Assembly: GCA_963833375.1 (NCBI GenBank)
Contig: CAWHXR010000007.1
Location: 248,001 to 312,000, forward strand
Direction: 5' to 3'
Source of the DNA: DASUPK01 sp963833375
Lineage (GTDB): Bacteria > Actinomycetota > Thermoleophilia > Solirubrobacterales > 70-9
DNA: 64,000 bases
Shown here: positions 33,966 to 42,578 of the stretch, piece by piece
Layout: each line of letters starts with the position of its first letter
Numbering within the stretch: position 1 is the stretch's first letter
The notes under the pieces: generated by a model
What the model was told of the DNA's origin: nothing
The model's database searches: none
Seen by the model: the letters and a program-made list of their open reading frames with translations, nothing else
Translations under genes and position numbers: made by a program

Positions 33966-35507
33966 ATGACCGTGGATAGGACCCACGTGACGGACCCGGC
34001 CGCAAAGGCGATCCGCCACGGTTCATCGCGATCGCAGCTGCGGCGGCTCCACCGAGAGATCATTGAGCTGCGCAGGGAGGTCTTGCGTGAAGGCGGCGAG
34101 ATCTTCGACAGGTGGCGGCCTGGAATCCGACGCGACGAATTCCTACCCAGCGCGCGGAACCTCGCTCACTACCTGGCGCTGCGGCGTCACGACCTGCGGG
34201 ACCTGCAGGTACGCCTTATGCCCTGGGGGCTCTCCTCGCTCGGTCGCTGCGAGGCGCGGGTCCTACCGAACCTGAACGCCGTGGCCGCGGCGCTCGCCGC
34301 CCTCGGGTCGGAAGGCGGGCCAGGCCCCGAGCCGGACACTGAGGCCTTCTTCCGCGGGCATGAGTTGCTCGGCACCCACACCGAGGCGCTACTCGGCCCC
34401 ACTTCGTCCAATCGGGCGGTCCGAATCATGGTCACGCTGCCCACCCGGGCCGCCCATACGTACGAGCTGGTGCGAGAGCTCCTCTCGAACGGCATGGATG
34501 TCGCCCGGGTCAACTGCGCTCATGACGACAGCGCCGCCTGGGCGCAGATGGCCGAGCATGTGCGCCGCGCTTCGCGCGAGATCGGCAGGCCTTGTCGGAT
34601 CTGCTTCGACCTGGTCGGACCTCGCGCCAGGGTCGCTTCGACGTCCGTGCCCTACGAGCGAAGGGTTCACCTCGGCCAGCGCATCCTGATGACTTCCTCC
34701 CCCACCCCGGTGCGCTCGCAGTGGACGCACCAATTCGAGTGCTCGCTTCCCGAGGTTCTCGATCAGCTCCGCGACGGGGCGCGAGTGTTCGTCAACGAGG
34801 GTCGGCTGGGCGCCGTGGTCGAACACAGGCAGGAGGACGGGGTCCTGCTCCGGGTGGTTGACGCGCGCGATAAGGGCGAGCACCTGCGAACGGACAAGGG
34901 CCTCAACTTTCCCGACACAGAGCTTCGGATTGATCCGCTGGGACCGAGGGACCTGACCGATCTCGATGTGATCGCACCCCTGGCGGACGCCGTCGGCTAT
35001 TCATTCGTCCAGCGCCCCGAGGAGATCATTCGGCTCCAGGCAGAGCTCGCCTCTCGTGGGCAGGGTCGAATCGGGTTGGTGGCGAAGATCGAAACCCGGC
35101 TGGCGGTCCAGAACCTCCCGGAGCTGATCGTGCAGGGCGCGGGGGTGCAACCTCTGGCGATCATGATCGCGAGAGGTGATCTCGCGGTCGAACTGGGGCA
35201 CCGCAGGATGGCTGAGGTCCAGGAGGAGCTTCTCTGGGTTTGCGAGGCGGCCCATGTGCCGGTGATCTGGGCAACCCAGGTCCTGGATAACTTCCTCAAG
35301 AACGGCGTGCGCCATCGTGGGGAGATGACCGATGCAGCGATGGCTGAGCGAGCTGAGTGCGTGATGCTCAACAAGGGCCCCTTTGCCGCCGATGCGGTCA
35401 AGCTGCTCGATGACCTGCTTGGGCGGATGGAGGGACATCAGTTCAAGAAGGCGTCTCGCATGCGCGCGCTGCACACCTGGGCATCGGACCCCGCCGCTTC
35501 GGGATGA
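33966..35507 (+). CDS. pyruvate-kinase-like protein with helical N-terminal extension
   Basis: The 513-residue protein has about 150 extra helical residues, then a diverged pyruvate kinase barrel: NGMDVARVNCAHDD (normally NFSHG), FDLVGPRARV (DLxGPKIR), VAKIETRLAVQNL (KIE motif), MIARGDLAVELG (MVARGDLGVE), WATQVLDNFLKNGVRHRGEMTDA and CVMLNKG (VMLSGETA). The C-terminal allosteric domain is missing. Catalytic Lys/Glu/Asp are kept, so phosphoryl transfer involving a pyruvate-like enol is plausible, but the B-domain is altered. It overlaps the HD gene (ATGA). Confidence 0.8.
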   Translation: MTVDRTHVTDPAAKAIRHGSSRSQLRRLHREIIELRREVLREGGEIFDRWRPGIRRDEFLPSARNLAHYLALRRHDLRDLQVRLMPWGLSSLGRCEARVLPNLNAVAAALAALGSEGGPGPEPDTEAFFRGHELLGTHTEALLGPTSSNRAVRIMVTLPTRAAHTYELVRELLSNGMDVARVNCAHDDSAAWAQMAEHVRRASREIGRPCRICFDLVGPRARVASTSVPYERRVHLGQRILMTSSPTPVRSQWTHQFECSLPEVLDQLRDGARVFVNEGRLGAVVEHRQEDGVLLRVVDARDKGEHLRTDKGLNFPDTELRIDPLGPRDLTDLDVIAPLADAVGYSFVQRPEEIIRLQAELASRGQGRIGLVAKIETRLAVQNLPELIVQGAGVQPLAIMIARGDLAVELGHRRMAEVQEELLWVCEAAHVPVIWATQVLDNFLKNGVRHRGEMTDAAMAERAECVMLNKGPFAADAVKLLDDLLGRMEGHQFKKASRMRALHTWASDPAASG

Positions 35508-36091
35508 ATGACCCCGAGGGGCCCGAGGGCGCGGGCGGCCTGAGCTTCATCCGGGATCTGCCCCTCACCCAGGCCGCAATCGAATTCGCCCAGGAGCGCC
35601 ACGGGGGCCAACGCCGGCTGGCAGATGGGGCGCCCTTCGTCCTTCACCCCCTTGAGGTCGCGTCGCTGTTGGAGCGCTCGCACTATCCCGACCACGTCGT
35701 GGCCGCTGCGGTCCTCCACGACGTGCTCGAGGACACCGACGCCGAGCGCTCGGAGCTGGAGTCGCGCTTCGGCCCAGACGTGAGCGCGCTCGTGGCGCTG
35801 GTCAGCGACGACCTCTCCGTCCCCGACGAAGAGGATCGCAGGGACGACGTTCGCGAGCGAGTGCGCCGCGCCGGTGGCTACGCGCCGGTGGTCTATGCCG
35901 CCGACAAGGTCTCCAAGGTGAGAGAGCTGCGCATCCTCCTGCTCACCGGGTTCCCGGAGGAGGAAGCCGAGATCAAGCGCGAGCGATATCGGAGGTCGCT
36001 TGCGATGCTCGAGGAGACAATTCCGGGCAGCCGGATCGTGGAACTCCTGCGCTTCGAGCTGGAGGCCTCGCGAAGCTCCCGCCCACGGTGA
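35504..36091 (+). CDS. HD_4 (RelA/SpoT hydrolase-like) protein
   Basis: A 195-residue single-domain protein: FAQERHGGQRRLADGAPFVLHPLEVA, VVAAAVLHDVLEDTDAERSELESRFG and VVYAADKVSKVRELRILL. These are the HD motifs of (p)ppGpp hydrolases and MESH1-like proteins, with the first His (ERHGGQRR), HD pair and distal ND-type (ADKVSK). No synthetase domain is present, so it should only hydrolyse, perhaps ppGpp or NADPH. Its ATG overlaps the upstream stop, implying joint action with the pyruvate-kinase-like protein. Confidence 0.85.
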   Translation: MNDPEGPEGAGGLSFIRDLPLTQAAIEFAQERHGGQRRLADGAPFVLHPLEVASLLERSHYPDHVVAAAVLHDVLEDTDAERSELESRFGPDVSALVALVSDDLSVPDEEDRRDDVRERVRRAGGYAPVVYAADKVSKVRELRILLLTGFPEEEAEIKRERYRRSLAMLEETIPGSRIVELLRFELEASRSSRPR

Positions 36092-36120
36092 CGCTTGACA
36101 GAGCGAGCACTCGAGTACCG

Positions 36121-36164
36121 TTTCACATCGCGTTTACCGGAAGTTCACTCGACCGTAACTACTT
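36121..36164 (+). promoter_or_regulatory. Pho box, four 11-base modules
   Basis: Four abutting modules: TTTCACATCGC, GTTTACCGGAA, GTTCACTCGAC, CGTAACTACTT. The T(T/C)AC core repeats every 11 bases, the layout of PhoB/PhoP sites in proteobacteria and actinobacteria. It ends 30 bases before the ATG of the winged-helix gene. Confidence 0.7.
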
Positions 36165-36194
36165 CGGCGAAGCGAGCGGCGAAGCTCCCACGCC

Positions 36195-36563
36195 ATGGAC
36201 GGCGAGAACGGCGGACCGGTCCCAGGATCGACGATCCCGCTCGGGGGTGAGGACCAGACCCCCGTCTACGCCGGCCGTCTGGAGATCAGGCCGGCCGATC
36301 ACGCCGCGCTCGTTGACGGCCGGCCGCTGATCCTGACCGTCCGGGAGCTGCAGCTGCTCACGGAGCTCGCCCACAACGCCGAGCGGGTGATGACCCGCGA
36401 GGAGCTCTACGAGACCGTCTGGGGGCGCTCCTACAGGAAGAGCGACCGCTCGGTCGACGTCTACGTGGGCCGCCTGCGGGCGAAGCTCAGCCGAGCGCTG
36501 CCTGGACGGCGCTTCATCCACACGCACACCGGCATCGGGTACCGGTTCTCGCCCCAGGCCTGA
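36195..36563 (+). CDS. stand-alone OmpR/PhoB-type winged-helix DNA-binding protein
   Basis: At 122 residues this is only the effector domain: YAGRLEIRPADHAALVDGRPL, LTVRELQLLTELAHN, the recognition helix DRSVDVYVGRLRAKL and the wing FIHTHTGIGYRFSP. No receiver domain precedes it, and the 25 N-terminal residues are low-complexity (GENGGPVPGS). It lies between a Pho box and pstS and is probably a regulator of the pst operon and of itself. Without a phosphorylation site its activity must depend on level, a partner or PhoU. Confidence 0.8.
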   Translation: MDGENGGPVPGSTIPLGGEDQTPVYAGRLEIRPADHAALVDGRPLILTVRELQLLTELAHNAERVMTREELYETVWGRSYRKSDRSVDVYVGRLRAKLSRALPGRRFIHTHTGIGYRFSPQA

Positions 36564-36592
36564 CCACCGGTCGCGTGCCGCAGAAAGCGGGG

Positions 36593-36636
36593 ATTTACAT
36601 CCTTTTTACAAGTGCGCCACACGAACGTAACAAGCT
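36593..36636 (+). promoter_or_regulatory. Pho box upstream of pstS, four 11-base modules
   Basis: Modules ATTTACATCCT, TTTTACAAGTG, CGCCACACGAA, CGTAACAAGCT abut exactly. TTGACA (36648-36653) follows eleven bases on. The last module starts CGTAAC, as in the boxes at 36121 and 51136. Confidence 0.75.
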
Positions 36637-36736
36637 GTCCGGGCCCGTTGACAGGGTCCCTGACCTTGAAGGATCCGAGGGAGGCGAGCCGTTGAGCCGC
36701 CGTCCCTTTTCGACAATGCGAAAAAGGAGCGACTCA

Positions 36737-37819
36737 ATGAACAGGAAGTGGTGGCTCGTCTCAGCAGCCTCCGCCGTCCTCGCGTTCGCCGTGGCCGCCT
36801 GCGGCTCGAGCAACAACAGCTCGTCCGGCGTCTCGGGCACCCTCGCCGGTGCCGGTTCCAGCGCGCAGCAGGCGGCTCAGGAGGCGTGGACCGCCAAGTT
36901 CGAGGACCAGAACTCCGGCGCGACGATCTCGTACGACGCGATCGGCTCGGGTGGCGGACGCGACCAGTTCATCGCCGGAGGCAACACCGCCTTCGCCGGC
37001 AGTGACGCGGCGTTCGACACCACCGAGCTGCCCAAGGCGACGCAGCGCTGCTCGAAGGAGGGTGGACAGCTGGTCGAGATCCCGAACTACATCTCGCCGC
37101 TCGCGATCATCTACAACCTCTCGGGCGTCGACAACCTGCAGCTCGACCCGACGACGACCGCGAAGATCTTCAAGGGCGAGATCACGACCTGGAACGATCC
37201 GGCCATCAAGGCGGACAACCCGGGCGTCAACCTGCCCAGCACGAAGATCACTCCGGTCCACCGCTCCGACGATTCGGGGACCACGGCCAACTTCACGGAC
37301 TATCTCCATGAGGCCGCCCCCAGTGTCTGGACATTCGACCCGGACGGCACCTGGCCGCTGAAGACGGGCGAGTCGGGCGCGCAGACGTCCGGCCTGGTCC
37401 AGGCGGTCAAGGCCGGCGATGGCACGATCGGCTACGCCGACGACAGCCAGGCCGGCGGCCTCGGGGTCGCCAAGATCAAGGTCGGCAACACGTACGTGGC
37501 TCCGAGCGCTCAGGGAGCGGCCAACGACTTCGACAAGTCGCAGAAGGACCCGCAGCTGAGCCAGGGCAACTACGTGACCGCCTACAAGGTCGACCGTACG
37601 CCGACCAGTGCGAGCGACTATCCGCTGCTGCTCGTCTCGTACCTGATGGGGTGCACGAAGTACAGCTCCGACACGACGACGAAGCTCGTGAAGGCGTACT
37701 TCAACTACATCATCAGCTCGGACGGTCAGCAGGCCGCGGCGCAGAACGCGGGCTCCGCCCCACTGCCCCCGGGCGTCACGAGTTCGGACCAGACCGCCGT
37801 CAACGCGATCGGCAGCTGA
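36737..37819 (+). CDS. pstS: phosphate ABC transporter substrate-binding lipoprotein
   Basis: The 360-residue protein begins with a lipoprotein signal (WLVSAASAVLAFAVAACGSS, lipobox VAAC) and has PstS phosphate-site motifs: GAGSSAQQAAQEAW, AFAGSDAAFD and the loop HRSDDSGTTANFTDYL. It binds phosphate outside the membrane and delivers it to PstCA. AAAAAGGAG lies seven bases before the ATG at 36737. A long GC hairpin follows the gene, which would limit read-through and keep pstS mRNA more abundant than the transporter mRNA. Confidence 0.95.
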   Translation: MNRKWWLVSAASAVLAFAVAACGSSNNSSSGVSGTLAGAGSSAQQAAQEAWTAKFEDQNSGATISYDAIGSGGGRDQFIAGGNTAFAGSDAAFDTTELPKATQRCSKEGGQLVEIPNYISPLAIIYNLSGVDNLQLDPTTTAKIFKGEITTWNDPAIKADNPGVNLPSTKITPVHRSDDSGTTANFTDYLHEAAPSVWTFDPDGTWPLKTGESGAQTSGLVQAVKAGDGTIGYADDSQAGGLGVAKIKVGNTYVAPSAQGAANDFDKSQKDPQLSQGNYVTAYKVDRTPTSASDYPLLLVSYLMGCTKYSSDTTTKLVKAYFNYIISSDGQQAAAQNAGSAPLPPGVTSSDQTAVNAIGS

Positions 37820-37870
37820 ACCGACGGTGTTCCCTGACAGCTCTGACGGGGAGCGCATGAATTGCGGACC

Positions 37871-37902
37871 GGGGGGTCCCGCGCCACGGCGCGGGACCCC
37901 CC
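37871..37902 (+). terminator. strong hairpin between pstS and pstC
   Basis: A 14-base perfect stem GGGGGGTCCCGCGC/GCGCGGGACCCCCC with the four-base loop CACG. The T-run after it is weak (GTCCGATTT), so it probably attenuates and stabilises pstS mRNA rather than ending all transcription. Confidence 0.75.
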
Positions 37903-37921
37903 GTCCGATTTCCTGACACTC

Positions 37922-38878
37922 ATGGAAGCCCACACCGACACCACGACCCAAGCCGGACAGATCTTGGCCTCAGCCTCGGGTGGTTCACGGCGCACCGGCG
38001 ACAGGATCTTCTCCAACGGCGCCGTGATCGCCGCCGTCACCGTCCTCGCTCTTCTCGCCGGTGTCGCGATCTTCCTGATCATCGACTCGGGACCGGCGCT
38101 CACCGCCAGTGCCTCCGAGCTGCCCGAGGGCAAGACCCTCGCCGACTACATCGCCCCGCTGGCCTTCGGCACGGTGCTGGCCGCCGCGGTCGCCGTCGTC
38201 ATCGCCGTCCCGCTCGCGGTCGCCGTCGCCCTCTTCATCAGCCACATCGCCCCCCGCCGCCTCGCGGGCACCCTCTCTTACATCGTCGACCTGCTGGCGG
38301 CGATCCCCAGCATCGTCTATGGCCTCTGGGGGATCTTCGTGCTCGGGCCCGCGATCGTCCCGGTGCTCGACTGGCTGGTCAACAACCTCGGCTTCATCCC
38401 GTTCTTCAAGGGCCCGGCCTCGGTCACGGGCCGCACGATGCTCACCGCGGGCATCGTGCTCGCGGTGATGATCCTGCCGATCGTCTCGGCGGTCGCGCGC
38501 GAGGTCTTCTCCCAGACCCCCCGCAGCCTCGAGGAGGGGGCCCTCGCGCTCGGCGCGACCCGCTGGGAGATGATCCGGATGGCCGTGCTGCCCTTCGGCA
38601 AGTCCGCGGTAATCAGCGGCTCGATGCTCGGACTGGGCCGCGCCCTGGGGGAGACGATGGCGGTGACGATCATCCTCTCGGTCGCCGGGATCGTCACCTT
38701 CAACCTGGTCAGCCAGGAGAACCCCACGCCGATCGCGGCCAACATCGCGCTCAAGTTCCCCGAGTCCTCTGGGGTCGACGTCAACGCCCTGATCGCCTCC
38801 GGGCTCGTCCTCTTCGGCATCACGCTCGTGGTCAACATGATCGCCCGCCTGATCATCTCCCGCTCGAACGTCCAGTAA
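37922..38878 (+). CDS. pstC: phosphate ABC transporter permease
   Basis: A 318-residue permease with six helices, beginning MEAHTDTTTQAGQ. It has the PstC features LPEGKTLADYIAPLAFGTVLAAA, AAIPSIVYGLWGIFVLGP and the EAA-like loop QTPRSLEEGALALGATRWEMIRMAVLP for ATPase contact. It forms the membrane channel with PstA. I took the ATG at 37922; a start at 37862 would lie inside the intergenic hairpin. PstA follows eight bases after the stop. Confidence 0.93.
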   Translation: MEAHTDTTTQAGQILASASGGSRRTGDRIFSNGAVIAAVTVLALLAGVAIFLIIDSGPALTASASELPEGKTLADYIAPLAFGTVLAAAVAVVIAVPLAVAVALFISHIAPRRLAGTLSYIVDLLAAIPSIVYGLWGIFVLGPAIVPVLDWLVNNLGFIPFFKGPASVTGRTMLTAGIVLAVMILPIVSAVAREVFSQTPRSLEEGALALGATRWEMIRMAVLPFGKSAVISGSMLGLGRALGETMAVTIILSVAGIVTFNLVSQENPTPIAANIALKFPESSGVDVNALIASGLVLFGITLVVNMIARLIISRSNVQ

Positions 38879-38886
38879 GGAACCCG

Positions 38887-39989
38887 ATGCCAGACACTCC
38901 CCCCAAGGACGACCCGGTACCGGCATTCGATCCAGCCGAGCGCGTCGCGACGCTCGGCGGCCCCACCGTCGGTGGCGGCACGCTCCCCTCCTGGTTCCTC
39001 CGAGCGTCGTGGCGGGATCGGCACTGGTCGCCCTCGCCGTGCTGCTGGCCACCGGCAGCTTCACGATCGTGCTGCTCCTGATCCTGACGGCCGCCTTCGC
39101 GCTGCCGACCGCTTACTTCTGGTCCCGGATCGCCGAGGGCCGGCGGCAGGCCATGGACCGGCTGGTGACGCTTGGGATCGTCACCGGCTTCGGCCTCGCC
39201 GTCCTGCCGCTCTTCGCCCTCCTCTACGAGGTGATCAAGCGGGGCGTCGCCCGCTTCGACGGCTCTTTCTTCACCGAGTCGGCCCGCGGGGTGATCGGCC
39301 CTGGCGGCGGCGCCGAGCACGCAATCGTCGGGACGCTGGTGATCACGGGCGTCGCGACCCTGATCTCTGTGCCGATCGGGATCATGGCCGCCGTCTATTT
39401 GAACGAGTACGGGACCGGCCGCCTGAGGAAGGCGCTCACCTTCTTCGTGGACGTGATGACCGGGATCCCTTCGATCGTTGCGGGCCTCTTCGCCTACGCG
39501 CTCTTCGCGGCCTTTCTCGGACCGGGCATCCGCCTGGGCATCATCGGCTCGGTCGCCCTGACGGTGCTCATGATCCCGATCGTGATCCGCTCCGCAGAGG
39601 AGATCCTGAAGATCGTCCCCAACCACCTGCGCGAGGCCGCGTACGCGCTCGGGACCCCGAAGTGGAAGGTGGTCACACGCATCGTGCTGCCCACCGCGCT
39701 CGCCGGGCTCGTGACCGGCGTCATGCTGGCCATCGCGCGCGTCATCGGCGAGACGGCCCCGTTGCTCGTCACGACCGGTGTCGTCGACTCCGTCAACACC
39801 AACCCCCTCAGCGGCCGGATGCAGAACCTCGCCGTCTACGCCTACAGCGAGTACAAGGACCCGGGGGTCGATGTGCAGGCGTCCTATGACAAGGCCTGGG
39901 CCGCGGCCCTGACGCTGCTGGTGTTGGTGATGATCCTCAGCCTGGCCGCGCGCTGGGTATACCGCCGTTACGGCACCGAGCTCCGCTAG
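38887..39989 (+). CDS. pstA: phosphate ABC transporter permease, frameshifted
   Basis: The N-terminal frame (ATG 38887, AAGGAACCCG upstream) reads MPDTPPKDDPVPAFDP to LPSWFL; at about 39003 one missing base moves the frame to SVVAGSALVALAVLLATGSF and on through TGIPSIVAGLFAYALF and the EAA loop VPNHLREAAYALGTPKWKVV. The product (about 367 residues) carries two extra N-terminal helices beyond the usual PstA core. The break sits in CTCCGAGC and, since all else is intact, is more likely a sequence error than a pseudogene. Confidence 0.85.
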
Positions 39990-40028
39990 GAAGAAATGAG
40001 ACTGAGAATGCCCAGGGACAGGAGGAAG

Positions 40029-40919
40029 ATGCCCGAGACAGCCGACAAGACCACGAACCAGCGGAACTCGGCAGTGGCCACTGACCTCGCCAGGACTGTC
40101 GAGGCAGCGAGGAGGCGGGGGGGCGGTAGGGTCGAGCGCGTGGCGAAGCGCTTCAAGGTCCAGGGCGTGAACCTTTTCTACGGCGATTTCCACGCCGTGC
40201 AGGACGTGACGATGACGATCGAGCCGAATCAGGTGACGGCCCTGATCGGCTCCTCCGGATGCGGCAAGACGACCATGCTCCGGTCGCTCAACCGCATGCA
40301 CGAGCTCACCCCCGGCGCGCGGGTGGATGGCGAGGTGCTGCTGGACGACCAGAACATCTATGCGCCGAACGTCGATCCGGTGGAGGTGCGCCGGCTGGTC
40401 GGGATGGTCTTCCAGGCGCCGAACCCATTCCCGACGATGTCGGTGTACGAGAACGTCGCGGCCGGGCTGACCCTCAACCGCAAGGGCATCTCGAAGTCGG
40501 AGAAGGACGAGATCGTCGAGCGGTCGTTGCGGAGGGCGCACCTCTGGGAAGAGGTCAAGGATCGCCTCGACCGTCAGGGGTCAAGCCTCTCCGGTGGGCA
40601 GCAGCAGCGGCTCTGCATCGCTCGGGCGATCGCGGTCGAGCCCGAGGTGTTGCTGATGGACGAGCCCTGCTCGGCTCTCGACCCGGTCGCGACCCTCGCG
40701 GTCGAGGACCTGATCGAGGACCTGAAGGACCGCTACACGATCGTGATCGTCACCCACAACATGCAGCAGGCTGCGCGAGCGAGTGACGTCACGGCCTTCT
40801 TCAACCTGGAGTCAAGCGGCAAGCCTGGCAGGCTGGTCGAGATGGGTTCCACCGACAAGCTCTTCACGCGCCCGGAGAAGAAGGAGACCGAGGACTACGT
40901 CAGCGGGAGGTTCGGCTGA
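40029..40919 (+). CDS. pstB: phosphate ABC transporter ATP-binding protein
   Basis: The 296-residue ATPase has Walker A IGSSGCGKTTMLRSLNRM, the PstB motif VGMVFQAPNPFPTMSVYENV, signature SLSGGQQQRLCIARAI, Walker B VLLMDEPCSALDP and switch VTHNMQQAARASD. It powers phosphate uptake through PstCA. A start at 40029 has GGAGGAAG just ahead; ATG 39996 is a possible alternative. The N-terminal 45 residues are an extra, polar extension. Its TGA overlaps the phoU ATG (TGATG). Confidence 0.95.
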   Translation: MPETADKTTNQRNSAVATDLARTVEAARRRGGGRVERVAKRFKVQGVNLFYGDFHAVQDVTMTIEPNQVTALIGSSGCGKTTMLRSLNRMHELTPGARVDGEVLLDDQNIYAPNVDPVEVRRLVGMVFQAPNPFPTMSVYENVAAGLTLNRKGISKSEKDEIVERSLRRAHLWEEVKDRLDRQGSSLSGGQQQRLCIARAIAVEPEVLLMDEPCSALDPVATLAVEDLIEDLKDRYTIVIVTHNMQQAARASDVTAFFNLESSGKPGRLVEMGSTDKLFTRPEKKETEDYVSGRFG

Positions 40920-41620
40920 TGCCCGAGGCACGGCTGCACTACCAGGATCACCTCGAGGCGCTCGAGAAGAACGCGCTCGGCGGCCTCGACCTCGTCATCG
41001 CCTCGCTCGACCGCACGATGGAGGCCGTCCAGCACCAGGACATGGAGCTGGCGGAGCTGGTGATCGCCGACGACGACCGGATCGACGGCCGCTACCTGGA
41101 GGTCCACCAGGAGATCCTCACCCTGCTGGCGACCCAGGCTCCGGTGGCGACGGACCTGAGGCTGATCTCCGCCCTCCTGCACGTCATGCACTCGATCGAG
41201 CGAATGGGCGATCAGTGCGTGAACATCTCCAAGGTCATCCCGCTGACTGGCCACGACGCGCCGGTCCACGACGAGATGGTCGACCGCGTCCTGCTGATGG
41301 GCAAGCAGGGCCGCTCGATGCTCTCGCAGGCGAAGAAGGCCTTCGAGGGCCGCGACGTCGAGCTGGCTCGCGATCTCGTCCGCCAGGACGACCTGATCGA
41401 CAACCTGAACAAGGAGTGCTTCCAGATGGCCGTCCAGGTCGGCGAGGATCAGGACACGCGCGAGTGGGCGATGACGATGATGCTCGTCGCTCGAGCCCTG
41501 GAGCGGATCGGCGACAACGCCGTCGACATCGGCGAGCAGGTCGCCTTCGTGGTGACCGGGCTGTTCAGGGAGTTCGAGGACGCCTCGCATCCGGGCCAGG
41601 CGCCGCTGCCCTCGAGCTAA
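40919..41620 (+). CDS. phoU: phosphate transport system regulator PhoU
   Basis: A 233-residue protein with two three-helix PhoU repeats, each with the metal-binding E-x-x-GD pattern: HSIERMGDQCVNIS near residue 98 and RALERIGDNAVDIGE near 198. PhoU links the Pst transporter to the histidine kinase and response regulator and limits phosphate uptake. It is translationally coupled to pstB. No kinase gene is in the window. The last 56 bases overlap the convergent isomerase gene. Confidence 0.95.
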   Translation: MPEARLHYQDHLEALEKNALGGLDLVIASLDRTMEAVQHQDMELAELVIADDDRIDGRYLEVHQEILTLLATQAPVATDLRLISALLHVMHSIERMGDQCVNISKVIPLTGHDAPVHDEMVDRVLLMGKQGRSMLSQAKKAFEGRDVELARDLVRQDDLIDNLNKECFQMAVQVGEDQDTREWAMTMMLVARALERIGDNAVDIGEQVAFVVTGLFREFEDASHPGQAPLPSS

Positions 41621-42515
41621 GCGCTCTCGATTCGCTAGGCGAGCGGACTCGCAGCCGCGAGAGGCGCGACCGCCTCGACGCCGCCTCGAAGAGGTGGGCG
41701 GCCGCGGGTCGCGGCGGGTGGACCTCGAGCATCAGCGGCGCGCCCGCCTTGCGGGCGAAGAGCGGCGCGAGCCGATCCCAGGGCACGTTGCCGCGGCCCG
41801 GTGGAAGATGGAGGTCCAGGCGCAGCGGGTCGATCTCGGGTGAGCCCGGGTCGTCGCGGCGCGCGCCGAGGTTGTCGTGGAGGTGAAAGAGGACGGTGCG
41901 ATCGAGGGCCGGCTCGATCAGCTCGAGCGGGTCGGTGCGGCGGATGCCGGCGACGATGGAGGCGTGACCCACGTCAAGGCAGAGGCCCACGGCCGGAGAG
42001 GAGATCCGCTTCGCCATCGTCCGCAGGATCAGCGGCGTGAAGGAGAGGGCGTCGGGGCAGGGGTAAACCGGCGCCAGGTTCTCGAGCGCGATGATCACGC
42101 CGAGCCGCTCGGCCCGGGTCGCCAGGGCGGCGAGCGCGCGGGTCTCCGCCAGCCGGGCGTCCTCGCTGGCGGGCTCGTCCGGCAGGTTCGCAGCGTGGTA
42201 GACGACGTGCGAGGCGTCCACCTCGGCGGCGTAGGAGATCAGTCCCTCGAGGGCGAGGTTGCCGTCGCGGCTCCCGGCGCGAACCGACCCGGGTCCGTGC
42301 AGGACGGGATGAAGACCCGCCGTTCCGAGCGCCTCGGAGAGCCCGGCGGCGTGCCTGGTGGCGTCGCGCGGTCTGACCAGGACCGAGGGCGGAGGGGAGG
42401 GGACCTGGACGAAGCGGAATCCGGCGGCCTCGATCTCCTTCAGGATCGGCGCCGCCGGCCACCAGTCGTATGGGATGCTGAGCCCGAGCCGTTCCGTCGG
42501 GTCGGTCGATGGCAT
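41565..42515 (-). CDS. sugar phosphate isomerase/epimerase-like TIM-barrel protein
   Basis: The 316-residue protein follows the AP-endonuclease-2/xylose-isomerase-like fold: LGLSIPYDWWPAAPILKEIEAAGFRFVQ, LGVIIALENLAPVYP with a metal-ligand Glu, GLCLDVGHASIVAGIR with Asp/His, FHLHDNLG and LMLEVHPPRP as the last Glu. These bind a divalent metal and isomerise a sugar or inositol derivative. The C-terminal 50 residues are low-complexity and overlap phoU. Confidence 0.8.
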   Translation of the reverse strand: MPSTDPTERLGLSIPYDWWPAAPILKEIEAAGFRFVQVPSPPPSVLVRPRDATRHAAGLSEALGTAGLHPVLHGPGSVRAGSRDGNLALEGLISYAAEVDASHVVYHAANLPDEPASEDARLAETRALAALATRAERLGVIIALENLAPVYPCPDALSFTPLILRTMAKRISSPAVGLCLDVGHASIVAGIRRTDPLELIEPALDRTVLFHLHDNLGARRDDPGSPEIDPLRLDLHLPPGRGNVPWDRLAPLFARKAGAPLMLEVHPPRPAAAHLFEAASRRSRLSRLRVRSPSESRALSSRAAAPGPDARRPRTP

Positions 42516-42578
42516 CGATCCGAAGGTACGACCGGGTCCTCCGGATCCCGTGAAGAGGCTGTGAAGCCGGCCGTGCGG

